NCBI RefSeq assembly: GCF_001688725.2
Contig: NZ_CP015401.2
Span: 2,170,001-2,234,000 of the forward strand
Length of the DNA: 64,000 nucleotides
Source of the DNA: Bacteroides caecimuris
GTDB taxonomy: Bacteria > Bacteroidota > Bacteroidia > Bacteroidales > Bacteroidaceae
Reading direction: 5' to 3'
The notes under the pieces are model-generated. The model was given only the letters and a program-made list of their open reading frames with translations, did no database searches and was not told where the DNA came from. Below, in pieces: positions 31,081 to 40,416 of the stretch (positions within the stretch are counted from its first letter, which is position 1; every line of letters begins with the position of its first letter). The position numbers and the translations under genes are program-made.

Positions 31081-32238
31081 CTATCTTACCTTCTTCTTTA
31101 TATAATAAGGATAAGTGACCAATACGAAAAACAGCAAAGCGATAGAAGCTACCATCTGTCCGGTATGGAGCATCTTGTCAGTGTCCAGTTCCATGTAGCA
31201 CGCAGTAGCGATGCCCATGGAGATTCCGACTTCACTTGCCAGCAAATGGGTTGTATTAGCTGTACCGCGTTGGCAATGATGGGATAGTTTCACAAATATC
31301 ACCAGAAATTCCGGCATGGTTAAACCTAAACCCAATCCCAAAAGTACGGAAGAGATGCTTATTGAAAGATCTGTATTCAATAAGAAGATGGATACCATTT
31401 CTAACCCGATTCCCATAATGATCAAGCGCAACGTTTTGTCTTTGAAAAAGAATAGGCGCGCAAAGAACAAAGAGACAATATATCCAAAGGCTGTGCCGAC
31501 AAAGAATGGTACAGGGATTCCTATGTTTCCGAGTACGAAATCGTTTAGAAAAGGATGTAACAATGGAATCAGTAAACCCGAAACGAATGTTATCAGAATC
31601 AGATTGATAGCGGGAACCCATCCACGAAGCAATAAAAAGCGGTCGAAGGAATAGAGTTTTGTGACAATCGGTGCACGGAAAGGTACATATACCCCCGACA
31701 ACACAAGAATTCCCACAGCTCCGGTTATGACAGATACAGTAAGCAGGTTGTGAAATGTGTAGCTTTGATAGAGCCAAACTCCGAGGATAACACCCACGAT
31801 CATTCCCAAGCGTGCCATCCACGAGAAGTTGACATTTCCCGCGCTTCGTAATGTGGAGCTAGTGATATCGATAGCCAAAGTAATACCAGCAGTAGTGCCT
31901 ATGCCAAAGGCCAGTCCTTGCACGGTGCTCAACAGGATTAGTTCTGTGAAGTTCGTCACAAAAGTGTACCCAATCGTCGCCACTACCATCAGGGCAGCAG
32001 CAAACATACATACGTATTTACGTTTGTAGGCATCTACCAGATAGGCATGGAAAGGACCGATGAGGAACATCCCCAAGGTGACAAAAAGAAAGATTACTCC
32101 AGTCTGTACGACCGGCACTCCGAGACGGTCGGCCATCTCTACGGATAGTACCGGAAATAACACATACAAGGATATAAACAACAGCAAATTAGCTACACAT
32201 ATCCGCATAAAATGAACTGTCCACAATTTAACTGCCAT
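31081..32238 (-). CDS. MFS transporter
   Basis: This 385-residue inner-membrane carrier has twelve predicted helices. The cytoplasmic loop between helices 2 and 3 contains HAYLVDAYKRKYVCMFAAAL (about 64-83), the degenerate MFS motif with Asp and Arg/Lys. The substrate is unknown; similar Bacteroides proteins are annotated as sugar or drug exporters. It lies 8 bp downstream of panB on the same strand and is probably translated from the panB transcript. Confidence 0.85.
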   Translation of the reverse strand: MAVKLWTVHFMRICVANLLLFISLYVLFPVLSVEMADRLGVPVVQTGVIFLFVTLGMFLIGPFHAYLVDAYKRKYVCMFAAALMVVATIGYTFVTNFTELILLSTVQGLAFGIGTTAGITLAIDITSSTLRSAGNVNFSWMARLGMIVGVILGVWLYQSYTFHNLLTVSVITGAVGILVLSGVYVPFRAPIVTKLYSFDRFLLLRGWVPAINLILITFVSGLLIPLLHPFLNDFVLGNIGIPVPFFVGTAFGYIVSLFFARLFFFKDKTLRLIIMGIGLEMVSIFLLNTDLSISISSVLLGLGLGLTMPEFLVIFVKLSHHCQRGTANTTHLLASEVGISMGIATACYMELDTDKMLHTGQMVASIALLFFVLVTYPYYIKKKVR

Positions 32239-32246
32239 ATACTATC

Positions 32247-33068
32247 TTAATATTGTTCCTTCTCGTTGGGGAAGTAGCAATTCTTCACGTCAGAAACGTA
32301 ACGGCTAATGGCGTCGGTCATCACCGTGTACAAGTCAGCATAACGACGCAAGAAACGCGGACGGAATCCGTTGTTCATGCCAAGCATGTCCTGAACAACC
32401 AATACCTGACCGTCTACGTGACCGCCAGCACCGATTCCAATGATGGGAATAGTGAGTTCGGAAGCTACACGCTCTGCAAGGGTAGCGGGGATTTTTTCGA
32501 GTACAATGGCAAAACAGCCTGCTTCTTCCAATAAATGAGCGTCGCGAATCAGTTTGTCGGCTTCGGCTTCGTCTTTGGCACGTACGGTATAGGTTCCATA
32601 TTTGTTAATGGATTGAGGCATGAGTCCCAAATGTCCCATCACAGGAATACCGGCACATACAATACGTTTCACCGTGTCGATGATTTCTTCACCGCCTTCG
32701 AGCTTCAATGCGTCAGCGTGACTTTCTTTCATGATGCGGATAGCGGAAGCAAGTCCCTCCATCTCATTGCCCTGATAAGATCCGAAAGGCATATCAACTA
32801 CCACCATCGCACGCTTTACACCACGTACTACGGATTTGGCATGATAAATCATTTGGTCAAGCGTGATAGGTAATGTAGTCACGTTACCTGCCATTACATT
32901 AGAAGCGGAGTCGCCTACCAGGATTACGTCCATTCCTGCACCGTCTACAATCTGTGCCATTGTGTAATCATACGCAGTCAGCATAGATATTTTTTCGCCT
33001 CTCTGTTTCATTTCAACCAAGCGATGAGTAGTCACCTTTCTTGTGTCATCTGATATATAACCAGCCAT
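32247..33068 (-). CDS. panB: 3-methyl-2-oxobutanoate hydroxymethyltransferase
   Basis: PanB transfers a hydroxymethyl group from methylene-THF to ketoisovalerate, giving ketopantoate for pantothenate and CoA. The 273-residue TIM barrel shows [33 protein letters not shown] (Mg-binding Asp), [17 protein letters not shown] and [19 protein letters not shown]. The C-terminal block [20 protein letters not shown] is also conserved. It leads a probable two-gene unit with the MFS gene. An AT-rich slipped repeat of TTTATGA lies just upstream. Confidence 0.97.
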   Translation of the reverse strand: MAGYISDDTRKVTTHRLVEMKQRGEKISMLTAYDYTMAQIVDGAGMDVILVGDSASNVMAGNVTTLPITLDQMIYHAKSVVRGVKRAMVVVDMPFGSYQGNEMEGLASAIRIMKESHADALKLEGGEEIIDTVKRIVCAGIPVMGHLGLMPQSINKYGTYTVRAKDEAEADKLIRDAHLLEEAGCFAIVLEKIPATLAERVASELTIPIIGIGAGGHVDGQVLVVQDMLGMNNGFRPRFLRRYADLYTVMTDAISRYVSDVKNCYFPNEKEQY

Positions 33069-33191
33069 GTCTTTTTAATTTATGATTTATGAATTATGAT
33101 TTATGTCATTGATGTCTGCGCATTTGAACGCTTTCAAAAATTGCGGCAAAGTTATAACATTTAATTCATAACTGGGAAGGAAAAGCAAAAA

Positions 33192-33239
33192 ATCCTTTCA
33201 AATGCTTCGCTTAGATAGTTGGAAGGCATTTGAAAGGAT
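33192..33239 (-). terminator. Terminator after the HAD phosphatase gene
   Basis: ATCCTTTCAAATGC (33192-33205) and GCATTTGAAAGGAT (33226-33239) form a perfect 14-bp stem. On the minus strand it is followed by a run of six T (ATTTTTTGC), placing it just downstream of the gene ending at 33273. Confidence 0.85.
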
Positions 33240-33272
33240 GAGTGGCTCACTGTTTATTTAAAGATAAAGTCA

Positions 33273-33920
33273 TTATTTATGGAAAGAAATCAATTTTTCG
33301 TATGTCATTCCGGTGAAGTCGTCTATTATAGAATGGGCTTTTCCGGTGATGGCTTCGCGTGAGTTGGTGGTGGCAAGTCCGATTACGGTTGCCCCGGAAG
33401 TCATGCCGGCTTGCAGGCCGTGGAAAGAATCCTCAAAAACGTAGGAGTTTTCGGGGGTGGCTTCAAAGATTTCCATTCCTAGCAGAAAGCAGTCAGGAGC
33501 GGGTTTTGAACGGGCAAACATTTCTCCTGTCAGAATACGGTCTACCATTCCTTTAAATTCGGGATGGGCATTGTAGACGTTTGCCATCTTCTCTTCATTG
33601 GAGCTGGTGACTACGGCTATCTTAGCACCGTTCCGGCGAAGATCGGCTATGAAAGCTTCTACTCCGGGGATATATTCGTAAGACATCTTTTTCTCATAAA
33701 CATTGAGCTCAGCGCTTATTTCGAGCTGTGCTTCGGGTTTGTCCGCGAAATACTTTTCATAGATTTGCGATAGCGTCTGTCCCTTAATACGACGTCCGAA
33801 ATCTTCTTCATTCAGAAATTTCCGTCCTTGCTCGTCCCAAAAAACAGTGTACTGCGTTTCTGTATCCATGATGACACCGTCAAAGTCGAAGAGTACTGCA
33901 ATTGCTTTTGTTGTATCCAT
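33273..33920 (-). CDS. HAD family phosphatase (beta-phosphoglucomutase-like)
   Basis: A 215-residue HAD hydrolase with the nucleophile motif IAVLFDFDGVIMDTET (DFDGV, about residues 12-16), motif II VVTSSN, motif III lysine in ARSKPAPDCFLLG and motif IV YVFEDSFHGLQAG. The small cap domain (about 18-85) is of subclass I, as in phosphoglycolate phosphatases and beta-phosphoglucomutases. The substrate is not evident. It is monocistronic with a good terminator downstream. Confidence 0.9.
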   Translation of the reverse strand: MDTTKAIAVLFDFDGVIMDTETQYTVFWDEQGRKFLNEEDFGRRIKGQTLSQIYEKYFADKPEAQLEISAELNVYEKKMSYEYIPGVEAFIADLRRNGAKIAVVTSSNEEKMANVYNAHPEFKGMVDRILTGEMFARSKPAPDCFLLGMEIFEATPENSYVFEDSFHGLQAGMTSGATVIGLATTNSREAITGKAHSIIDDFTGMTYEKLISFHK

Positions 33921-34070
33921 ATTAAACTATCTTTTTACCTAAAACATTAAACCTTGTGTATCTATCTCTGCAAAGTTCCGAATAATCATCGAATCAGGCA
34001 AATAATTCGTACCTTTGCAAAGCTAAAAAAAACGTAACATACGTTTTTATCCAACAAAATCTACTGGCAC

Positions 34071-34238
34071 ATGAGCAAAAACGACCCACATATTTTAGGT
34101 AAAGAACGTATCGGCAAATTGCTGTTACAATATTCCATTCCTGCGATTATCGAAATGACAATTACTTTTATCTATATTGATAGTATCTTCATCGGACATG
34201 GCGTAAGACCGATGGCTATCGGACGAACAAGGCAGTAG
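34071..34238 (+). pseudogene. Truncated MATE family efflux transporter (5' stub)
   Basis: A 55-codon frame begins MSKNDPHILGKERIGKLLLQ, continues YSIPAIIEMTIT, then FIYIDSIFIGHGV and RPMAIG. This is the typical N terminus of Bacteroides MATE transporters, which are about 440-450 residues long. Within the stub the usual SLYNIVDSIFIGHG segment appears shortened by a couple of residues. After RPMAIG the match ends and a TAG closes the frame. A -7-like TACCTTTG precedes it near 34009, so it may still be transcribed. About 390 residues of the gene are missing. Confidence 0.75.
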
Positions 34239-34500
34239 CAGCAAAAAGCAATGGATTCAAATCAATCTCGGCAAATTGATCGAGCCACGCCTGACCTGCA
34301 AAATAAGAAACAGTAGCGCTTCGGATAGGTGTTTACTACAAACTCGTTCAGAGGTTTCAGATTCTCCTTATATAGTTCTTTCAAGCGGACATCAAATGTA
34401 TGGTTGGCATTTTCATCTCCAATCGGATACTGTTCCATATCTCCCATTTATTGTTCAAAGAGTCCTATTTGCCTGTTAGCCGATTGTCCATCCAAATAGA
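34239..34500 (-). pseudogene. Unidentified gene remnant on the minus strand
   Basis: Opposite to the MATE stub, a minus-strand frame from 34447 (MGDMEQYPIGDENANHTFDV, then LKELYKENLKPLNEFV) loses continuity near 34315. In a shifted frame it resumes as YFAGQAWLDQFAEIDLNPLL. The two pieces look like one broken protein fragment. The segment faintly resembles cupin-domain openings (FxGxAWL), but I cannot name the family. It abuts the MATE stub, which suggests that a rearrangement or deletion joined two neighbouring genes. Confidence 0.4.
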
Positions 34501-34506
34501 AAACTT

Positions 34507-34514
34507 TACATTTG
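34507..34514 (+). promoter_or_regulatory. Candidate -7 promoter box
   Basis: TACATTTG fits TAnnTTTG, 33 bp before the phosphoesterase start at 34548. A weak ATTG lies near the -33 position. Confidence 0.5.
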
Positions 34515-34547
34515 CATTTAGTTTTCTAGACTATAAACAAAATAATT

Positions 34548-35351
34548 ATGATGAGAAAGAGTGTATATGTATTCTTATCGTGCTTTTTACTTTCCGGATG
34601 CGGCATGATAGATTACCATCCATACGACGTTCGTATCAGCGGCGAAACAGAGGTCAACGCACATAATATCGAAAGAATAGAAGCAAACTGCCAAGGTAAA
34701 ACGACCATACGCTTTGTGACTATGGGCGACTCGCAACGATGGTACGATGAAACGGAAGATTTCGTGAAAGAGATTAATAAACGGAATGATATCGACTTCG
34801 TTATTCACGGAGGGGATATGAGTGACTTCGGACTAACCAAAGAGTTTCTCTGGCAAAGGGATATCATGAACGGACTTAACGTGCCTTATGTAGTCCTTAT
34901 CGGCAACCATGATTGTTTGGGAACGGGAGCAAAAACATACAAGGCAGTATTCGGTCCCACTAACTTCTCTTTCGTTGCAGGCAACGTCAAATTTATCTGT
35001 CTGAACACCAATGCACTGGAGTATGACTACTCTGAGCCGGTGCCGAACTTCACATTTATGGAACAAGAATTAACGAACAGACAGGACGAATTCAAAAAAA
35101 CGGTCATTAGTATGCACGCACGCCCCCACACAGATGTATTCAATGATAATGTGGCAAAAGTATTCCAACATTATGTCAAACAATACCCGGGAATACAGTT
35201 TTGTACAGCTGCCCACACACATCACTTTCAGGATGACGTGATTTTTGATGATGGAATACATTATGTTACCAGTGATTGCATGGATCTCCGTGCTTATCTG
35301 GTATTTACAATAACTCCGGAAAAATATGAATATGAACTGGTTAAATACTAA
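34548..35351 (+). CDS. Metallophosphoesterase family lipoprotein
   Basis: A 267-residue protein with a lipoprotein signal (VFLSCFLLSGCGM, lipidated Cys at about 18). The calcineurin-like phosphoesterase fold has its metal ligands in order: MGDSQRW (about 59-65), HGGDMSD (about 87-93), IGNHDCLG (about 118-125), ISMHARPH (about 189-196) and AAHTHHF (about 221-227, with Ala in place of the usual Gly of GHxH). It probably acts on a phosphoester in the periplasm or at the surface. Its 3' end overlaps the next gene by 26 bp, which suggests a functional pair. Confidence 0.88.
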   Translation: MMRKSVYVFLSCFLLSGCGMIDYHPYDVRISGETEVNAHNIERIEANCQGKTTIRFVTMGDSQRWYDETEDFVKEINKRNDIDFVIHGGDMSDFGLTKEFLWQRDIMNGLNVPYVVLIGNHDCLGTGAKTYKAVFGPTNFSFVAGNVKFICLNTNALEYDYSEPVPNFTFMEQELTNRQDEFKKTVISMHARPHTDVFNDNVAKVFQHYVKQYPGIQFCTAAHTHHFQDDVIFDDGIHYVTSDCMDLRAYLVFTITPEKYEYELVKY

Positions 35352-36135
35352 CTATATCTTGCGCGCAGGAGTATTATCCATACTTCTGTTACTTCCTGGT
35401 CTGATTTCAGCTACTTGCAAAACAGATACAATCATCAACTCGTACGAGAATGATTCACTCCATTTCATTATCAATGATGATTCAATTATCACTTTTCGCA
35501 CAGGAGATTCTATATTTACGATCATCAGAGCGGACTCTGTATTGCCGGTTGCACCGAAGCAGGTCAAACACAGTCACTACGATAACCGGATTCACCGTTT
35601 CCGTAGAAATTGGGAACGGATTATCCCGACACACTCCAAAATACAATATGCCGGAAATATGGGATTACTCTCTTTCGGTACGGGATGGGATTATGGAAAA
35701 CACAACCAGTGGGAAACGGATATACTATTTGGATTTATCCCAAAGTATTCTTCAAAGAAAGCTAAAATGACCATGACGCTCAAACAGAACTATATGCCCT
35801 GGAGCATTAATATTGGAAAAGGCTTCTCTACAGAGCCTCTTACCTGTGGGCTTTATATGAATACCGTATTTGGCAACCAGTTCTGGGTGAATGAGCCGGA
35901 GCGTTATCCCAAAGGTTATTATGGATTCTCCAGCAAGATACGTTTTCATATTTTCATGGGACAACGCCTGACCTATGATATTGACCCGCAACGCAGATTT
36001 TTGGCCAAGTCCGTGACCTTTTTCTATGAAATAAGCACGTGTGACCTTTATGTCATCAGTGCCGCAACCAATAGCTATCTCCGTCCGCGTGATTATCTTA
36101 GTTTATCATTCGGATTGAAGTTCCAGTGGCTATAA
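35326..36135 (+). CDS. Putative outer-membrane protein coupled to the phosphoesterase
   Basis: The 269-residue protein has a signal peptide (YILRAGVLSILLLLPGLISA, cut near 29), a polar N-terminal region (about 30-90) and a C-terminal half of alternating strands. These include AGNMGLLSFGTGWDYGKHNQ, WETDILFGFIPKYSS, IRFHIFMGQRLTYDI and SLSFGLKFQWL, ending like an outer-membrane barrel. No family was recognised. The first 26 bp overlap the end of the phosphoesterase gene, so translation is probably coupled and the products may form a surface complex. An internal ATG six bases on is an alternative start. Confidence 0.7.
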   Translation: MNMNWLNTNYILRAGVLSILLLLPGLISATCKTDTIINSYENDSLHFIINDDSIITFRTGDSIFTIIRADSVLPVAPKQVKHSHYDNRIHRFRRNWERIIPTHSKIQYAGNMGLLSFGTGWDYGKHNQWETDILFGFIPKYSSKKAKMTMTLKQNYMPWSINIGKGFSTEPLTCGLYMNTVFGNQFWVNEPERYPKGYYGFSSKIRFHIFMGQRLTYDIDPQRRFLAKSVTFFYEISTCDLYVISAATNSYLRPRDYLSLSFGLKFQWL

Positions 36136-36203
36136 AAGAATTCATGATTTATGATTTATAACTTACTTTTTCGTAAGTTTGCGCATTACAAACTTGAACG
36201 AAA

Positions 36204-37271
36204 ATGAATAAATCAGGAATAATCATCACTGTAGACGATAATAAAGGAGTACTGACTGCCATACAAATCCTTTTGAAAAATTACTTTTCCAAGATCGTCA
36301 CACTCTCCTCGCCTACCACCCTGTCCAGTGTCATAAGGGAGGAAGCACCGGAAGTAATTCTGCTGGATATGAATTTCACATCAGGCATCAACACCGGTAA
36401 TGAAGGTTTATTCTAGTTGCATGAAATAAAGAAAGTACGTCCGGAACTTCCGGTCGTACTTTTTACGGCTTATGCCGACATCGAACTGGCTATCATCCTG
36501 ATAACAGGCGAAAACGGAACGGGGAAGGAAGTGCTGGCACGAGAGATTCATCTCCTTTCCAACCGCAAATACAAAGAAATGATTGCAGTGGATATGGGGA
36601 CTATCACAGCGTCTTTATTTGAAAGCGAGCTTTTCGGACACGTAAAAGGTTCTTTCACCGACGCACACACTGACCGGATCGGAGAACTTGAGGCTGCCGA
36701 TAACAGTACGCTGTTTCTCGATGAAATAGGCAACCTGCCTTATCACCTGCAAGCAAAGCTACTGACCGTCCTCCAACGACGAAGCATTGTGAGAGTGGGA
36801 AGCAACACGCCGATTCCCATTCATATCCGACTGATATGCGCAATCAACCGGAATCTGCAAGAGATGGTAGTCAAAGGTGAATTTCGGGAAGATTTGCTCT
36901 ATCGCATCAATACCATTCATGTAGAGATTACTCCTGCGGACTTAATTGTATATGCAGATGAGAATCTTATTTCACAAGTAGTTATCAATCTTTTAAAGAA
37001 CGCAATTCAAGCAATCGGCAATCAGCCGGATGGGAAAATTGAGTTGAAGGCGTCCTGCAATGACATGGAAGAAATATGGATTGAGATAAAGAACAATGGA
37101 CCCGAAATCCCGTCGGAAATAGCAGAACATATCTTTATTCCTTTCTTCACTACCAAAGAAGGTGGCAGCGGAATCGGGCTTAACATTTCACGCCAAATCA
37201 TGCGCCTTTCGGGAGGAAGCCTTACATTACTACGAGAGAAAGAGACAACGTTTATTTTAAAGTTCAATTAA
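36204..37271 (+). pseudogene. Collapsed two-component system: sigma-54 response regulator fused to histidine kinase C terminus
   Basis: One collinear remnant carries three lesions. (1) The receiver domain (acidic pair Asp11-Asp12, phospho-acceptor Asp55 in VILLDMNF) is cut by TAG at 36414-36416 in NEGLF-stop-LHEIKK, where relatives have Trp. (2) After FTAYADIELAI the frame jumps near 36493 to ILITGENGTGKEVLAREIHL, so the end of the receiver domain and the linker are missing. (3) The AAA+ domain (GSFTDAHTDRIGELEAADNS, LFLDEIGNL, FREDLLYRINTIHVEI) runs near 36930 straight into a histidine-kinase ATPase domain (NLLKNAIQAIG, FIPFFTTKEGGSGIGL). Regulator C terminus, HTH and kinase N terminus are gone. 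Downstream of the stop, reading is open for 284 codons. Confidence 0.8.
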
Positions 37272-37289
37272 TTTCCTGTTTCCAGGCGG

Positions 37290-37393
37290 GAAACTGTAGT
37301 TTCCAGCATTAGAAACTGTAGTTTCCACGGCAAGAAACGGGAGTTCCTACGGTAGGAAACAAGAGTTCCCAAAGCAGGAAACTACAGTTTCCA
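37290..37393. repeat. Palindromic tandem array with an exact 22-bp period (array 2)
   Basis: Five units start at 37290, 37312, 37334, 37356 and 37378, all 22 bp apart. Each contains GAAAC-6 nt-GTTxC: GAAACTGTAGTTTCCA twice, GAAACGGGAGTTCCTA, GAAACAAGAGTTCCCA and GAAACTACAGTTTCCA. Each unit is nearly self-complementary, and units 1 and 5 are reverse complements of each other in the core. A half unit (TGTTTCCAGG) precedes. The array lies between the convergent regulator remnant and the uracil permease. Confidence 0.85.
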
Positions 37394-37494
37394 CGTAAGG
37401 ATACTGCTGCCTCCCCGTAGAGACGCCACAATTATCCCATAGCTTTGCATGAAGAAATCAAGGCTTCTTTGATTATATAACTCTAGTTTCTTTT

Positions 37495-38679
37495 TTAATC
37501 TTCTTTGGGCAATATCAAATTGAGAACTACTCCTACCAAAGCTGCCAGACCGATGCCGGACAATGAAAAATCACCCCAGCTAAAAGCAGCGCCACCAATC
37601 CCGACAGTCAGCGTCAAAGACACAATAACAATATTTCTTGTACGGCTCAAATCAATGCAGTTATTCACGAGATTAGCAATACCTGCACAGGCAATCGTTC
37701 CGAAAAGCAGCAGCATGATCCCACCCAATACCGCACTAGGTATGGATCTTAGTAATGCGCTGATTTTACCGATAACGGAGAATAAAATAGCAGAGACGGC
37801 AGCTATTCGTACCACTTGCGGATTGGTGATCTTTGTTAATGACATGGCTCCTGTCACTTCCGAATAAGTAGTCACAGGAGGACCTCCCAGCAATCCGGCA
37901 CAGAGACAAGCCAAACCATCCCCCAATAAGGTGCGATGCAATCCCGGGTCTTTTACGAAATCTTTTCCCGTAACCGTATTCACCACATAGACATCACCAA
38001 TATGCTCTATCACCGGAGCAATAGCTACCGGAATCATAAACAACACCGGCTCCCATGAGAATTTAGGAAAGACAAACTGCGGCAATCCAATCCAAGCGGC
38101 ATCTCTGACACCGGACAAATCCAAACCATAGAAGATCCATGCAGCCAAATACCCCACTACAATCCCACAGAAAATAGGTATCAGCTTCAAAAGTCCTTTA
38201 GCTTTCATCGAAACAATAACCGCAGTCAACAGCGAAAGCAGAGCCAGCACCCAGTTCTCTTTTGCCATATTCACTCCTGTTCCCGCCAATGACAAACCTA
38301 TCAGAATAATGACAGGTCCTATGACAACAGGAGGAAACAGCCGTTCAATCACCCGCACTCCCTGCCATTTGACAAGCGCACTCATCACAAAGTAAACTAA
38401 TGCAACTCCAACCATGCCGGATAAAGCGCCAGGCAACCCATAAAGTTCTGTCGCTTTAATGATAGGCGCAATAAATGCAAAACTACTTCCCAAAAAGATA
38501 GGAACCTTTCCACGCGTAACAGCATGAAAAATGAGCGTTCCGATACCTGCTGTAAACAGAGCTGTCGAAGGATCGAGCCCCACCAATAATGGGACAAGTA
38601 CCGTAGCTCCGAAAGCCACAAACAAGAATTGTACTCCCACCACCCCTTTCCTCAAAGGTGTAAGATTATTTGAATCCAT
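37495..38679 (-). CDS. uraA: Uracil/xanthine permease (NCS2 family)
   Basis: A 394-residue inner-membrane symporter of the nucleobase-cation NCS2 family with 12-14 helices. The opening QFLFVAFGATVLVPLLVGLD (about 13-32), SAFIAPIIKA, and the substrate-site segments VAIAPVIEHIGDVYVVNTVT and GLLGGPPVTTYSEVTGAMSL are conserved (the Glu in IEHIGD and the PPVTTYSE glutamate). Uracil is the likeliest substrate. A -7-like box CAAAATTA (38705-38712, reverse TAATTTTG) lies about 25 bp upstream. Confidence 0.9.
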   Translation of the reverse strand: MDSNNLTPLRKGVVGVQFLFVAFGATVLVPLLVGLDPSTALFTAGIGTLIFHAVTRGKVPIFLGSSFAFIAPIIKATELYGLPGALSGMVGVALVYFVMSALVKWQGVRVIERLFPPVVIGPVIILIGLSLAGTGVNMAKENWVLALLSLLTAVIVSMKAKGLLKLIPIFCGIVVGYLAAWIFYGLDLSGVRDAAWIGLPQFVFPKFSWEPVLFMIPVAIAPVIEHIGDVYVVNTVTGKDFVKDPGLHRTLLGDGLACLCAGLLGGPPVTTYSEVTGAMSLTKITNPQVVRIAAVSAILFSVIGKISALLRSIPSAVLGGIMLLLFGTIACAGIANLVNNCIDLSRTRNIVIVSLTLTVGIGGAAFSWGDFSLSGIGLAALVGVVLNLILPKED

Positions 38680-38846
38680 AAGTATAATAGTAGATTAATC
38701 TCTGCAAAATTAGTCTTTTTAGACAATTTAACTCCCTCTTTTCACAAAAATACATCTAAAAAGAGGTTTTATTTGTTGTTAATAATGTGTAACTTCGCAC
38801 GGTGAGAATTAAAACGACAACTTTAAAACTTTATAATATATTGCCT

Positions 38847-40313
38847 ATGATATTTACAGCAGAAAACACTTTACTTATCGGCTCTATCTTACTTTTCGTC
38901 AGCATTGTTGTGGGAAAAACCGGATATCGCTTCGGAGTACCTACTTTATTATTATTCCTCGTAGTAGGAATGTTGTTTGGGAGTGACGGTCTCGGTCTGC
39001 AATTCCACAATGCGAAAGAAGCGCAGTTTATCGGTATGGTTGCCCTTAGCATTATCCTTTTCTCGGGAGGTATGGATACGAAATTCAGAGAAATAAAACC
39101 TATTTTAGGTCCCGGTATTGTGCTTTCTACTGTCGGCGTATTACTCACAGCTCTTTTCACCGGGCTCTTTATCTGGTGGATATCAGGTATGAGCTGGTCT
39201 AATATTTATTTGCCTATCACCACTTCCCTACTTTTGGCTTCTACCATGTCATCTACGGACTCGGCTTCAGTGTTCGCCATTCTCCGTTCACAGAAGATGA
39301 ATTTAAAGCACAACCTTCGTCCCATGCTGGAACTAGAGAGCGGAAGTAATGACCCGATGGCGTATATGCTTACCATTGTCCTGATACAGTTCATTCAGTC
39401 GTCTGGTATGGGAGCCGGAGCCATAGTCGGTTCTTTTGCCATCCAGTTTATCGTCGGTGCGGCTGCCGGATATGCACTTGGAAAGCTCGCAATCCGAATG
39501 TTGAATAAGCTCAATATTGACAATCAGGCCTTATATCCTATCTTATTACTTGCATTTGTATTTTTCACGTTCTCCATCACTGACTTATTGAAAGGTAACG
39601 GATACCTTGCCGTATATATCGCCGGTATCATGGTGGGAAACAATAAAATCATGCATCGTAAGGATATTTACACCTTTATGGACGGACTGACTTGGTTGTT
39701 TCAAATCATCATGTTCCTTTGCCTAGGACTGCTTGTTAATCCGCATGAAATGTTGGAAATAGCTGCCGTGGCAATGTTAATTGGTGTCTTTATGATTATT
39801 ATCGGCCGACCGTTAAGCGTATTCCTTTGTTTGCTTCCATTCCGGAAAATTACGATGAAATCACGTATTTTCGTCTCCTGGGTAGGATTGCGCGGTGCAG
39901 TTCCTATTATCTTTGCCACCTATCCGGTAGTGGCGGGCGTAGAAGGTTCGAACCTCATCTTCAACATTGTATTCTTTATTACCATCGTGTCATTGGTGAT
40001 ACAGGGAACAACGATTTCTTTCATAGCCCGGATTTTGAATCTTTCCAAACCACTGGAAAAAACAGGAAATGATTTCGGAGTAGAACTCCCGGAAGAAATA
40101 GACTCTGATCTTAGCGATATGACCATCACCAGAAACATGCTGGAAAAAGCGGATACATTGAAAGATATGAATCTCCCGAAAGGCACACTGGTAATGATTG
40201 TGAAGCGTGGAGATGAATTCCTGATTCCCAACGGAACGCTAAAACTGCATGAAGGAGATAAACTGCTGCTTATCTCCGAAAAATCAAAAGAAGAAGAGAC
40301 TGATTCTGACTAA
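38847..40313 (+). CDS. Potassium/proton antiporter with C-terminal TrkA-C domain
   Basis: From the ATG at 38847 the protein has 488 residues; a GTG at 38802 is an unlikely earlier start because a promoter-like TAACTTCG lies just before it. The CPA1-type membrane part (about 1-385) has GMLFGSDGLGLQFHN, ASTMSSTDSASVFAILRSQK with the ion-binding aspartate, and LELESGSNDPMAYMLTIVL. A cytoplasmic TrkA-C/RCK_C domain (TLVMIVKRGDEFLIPNGTLK, about 425-485) follows, as in NhaP2/CvrA. It exports K+ (or Na+) in exchange for protons. Confidence 0.9.
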   Translation: MIFTAENTLLIGSILLFVSIVVGKTGYRFGVPTLLLFLVVGMLFGSDGLGLQFHNAKEAQFIGMVALSIILFSGGMDTKFREIKPILGPGIVLSTVGVLLTALFTGLFIWWISGMSWSNIYLPITTSLLLASTMSSTDSASVFAILRSQKMNLKHNLRPMLELESGSNDPMAYMLTIVLIQFIQSSGMGAGAIVGSFAIQFIVGAAAGYALGKLAIRMLNKLNIDNQALYPILLLAFVFFTFSITDLLKGNGYLAVYIAGIMVGNNKIMHRKDIYTFMDGLTWLFQIIMFLCLGLLVNPHEMLEIAAVAMLIGVFMIIIGRPLSVFLCLLPFRKITMKSRIFVSWVGLRGAVPIIFATYPVVAGVEGSNLIFNIVFFITIVSLVIQGTTISFIARILNLSKPLEKTGNDFGVELPEEIDSDLSDMTITRNMLEKADTLKDMNLPKGTLVMIVKRGDEFLIPNGTLKLHEGDKLLLISEKSKEEETDSD

Positions 40314-40348
40314 CCCCCGAAAAGATTGATTCTATACACTATAACTGA

Positions 40349-40416
40349 TTCGTCTCCACGCATGAAACCTCTTGTCCTCACAAGACACCCGTTTCTCATT
40401 CATGCGTAGAGACGAA
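40349..40416 (+). terminator. Inverted repeat after the antiporter gene
   Basis: TTCGTCTCCACGCATGA (40349-40365) and TCATGCGTAGAGACGAA (40400-40416) form a 17-bp stem with one mismatch, followed by ATGTTTT. The remaining 180 bp before the next gene hold only its promoter. Confidence 0.6.

Noticed and set aside
33065..33110. TTTATGA repeats as a regulatory element
   Set aside because: Short slipped AT-rich repeats of this kind recur at 17320-17360, 36140-36170 and 45050-45070 and look like simple sequence.
37290..37393. CRISPR-like array
   Set aside because: Repeat plus spacer totals only 22 bp, units are palindromic, spacers are not unique sequences of about 30 bp, and no cas genes are present.
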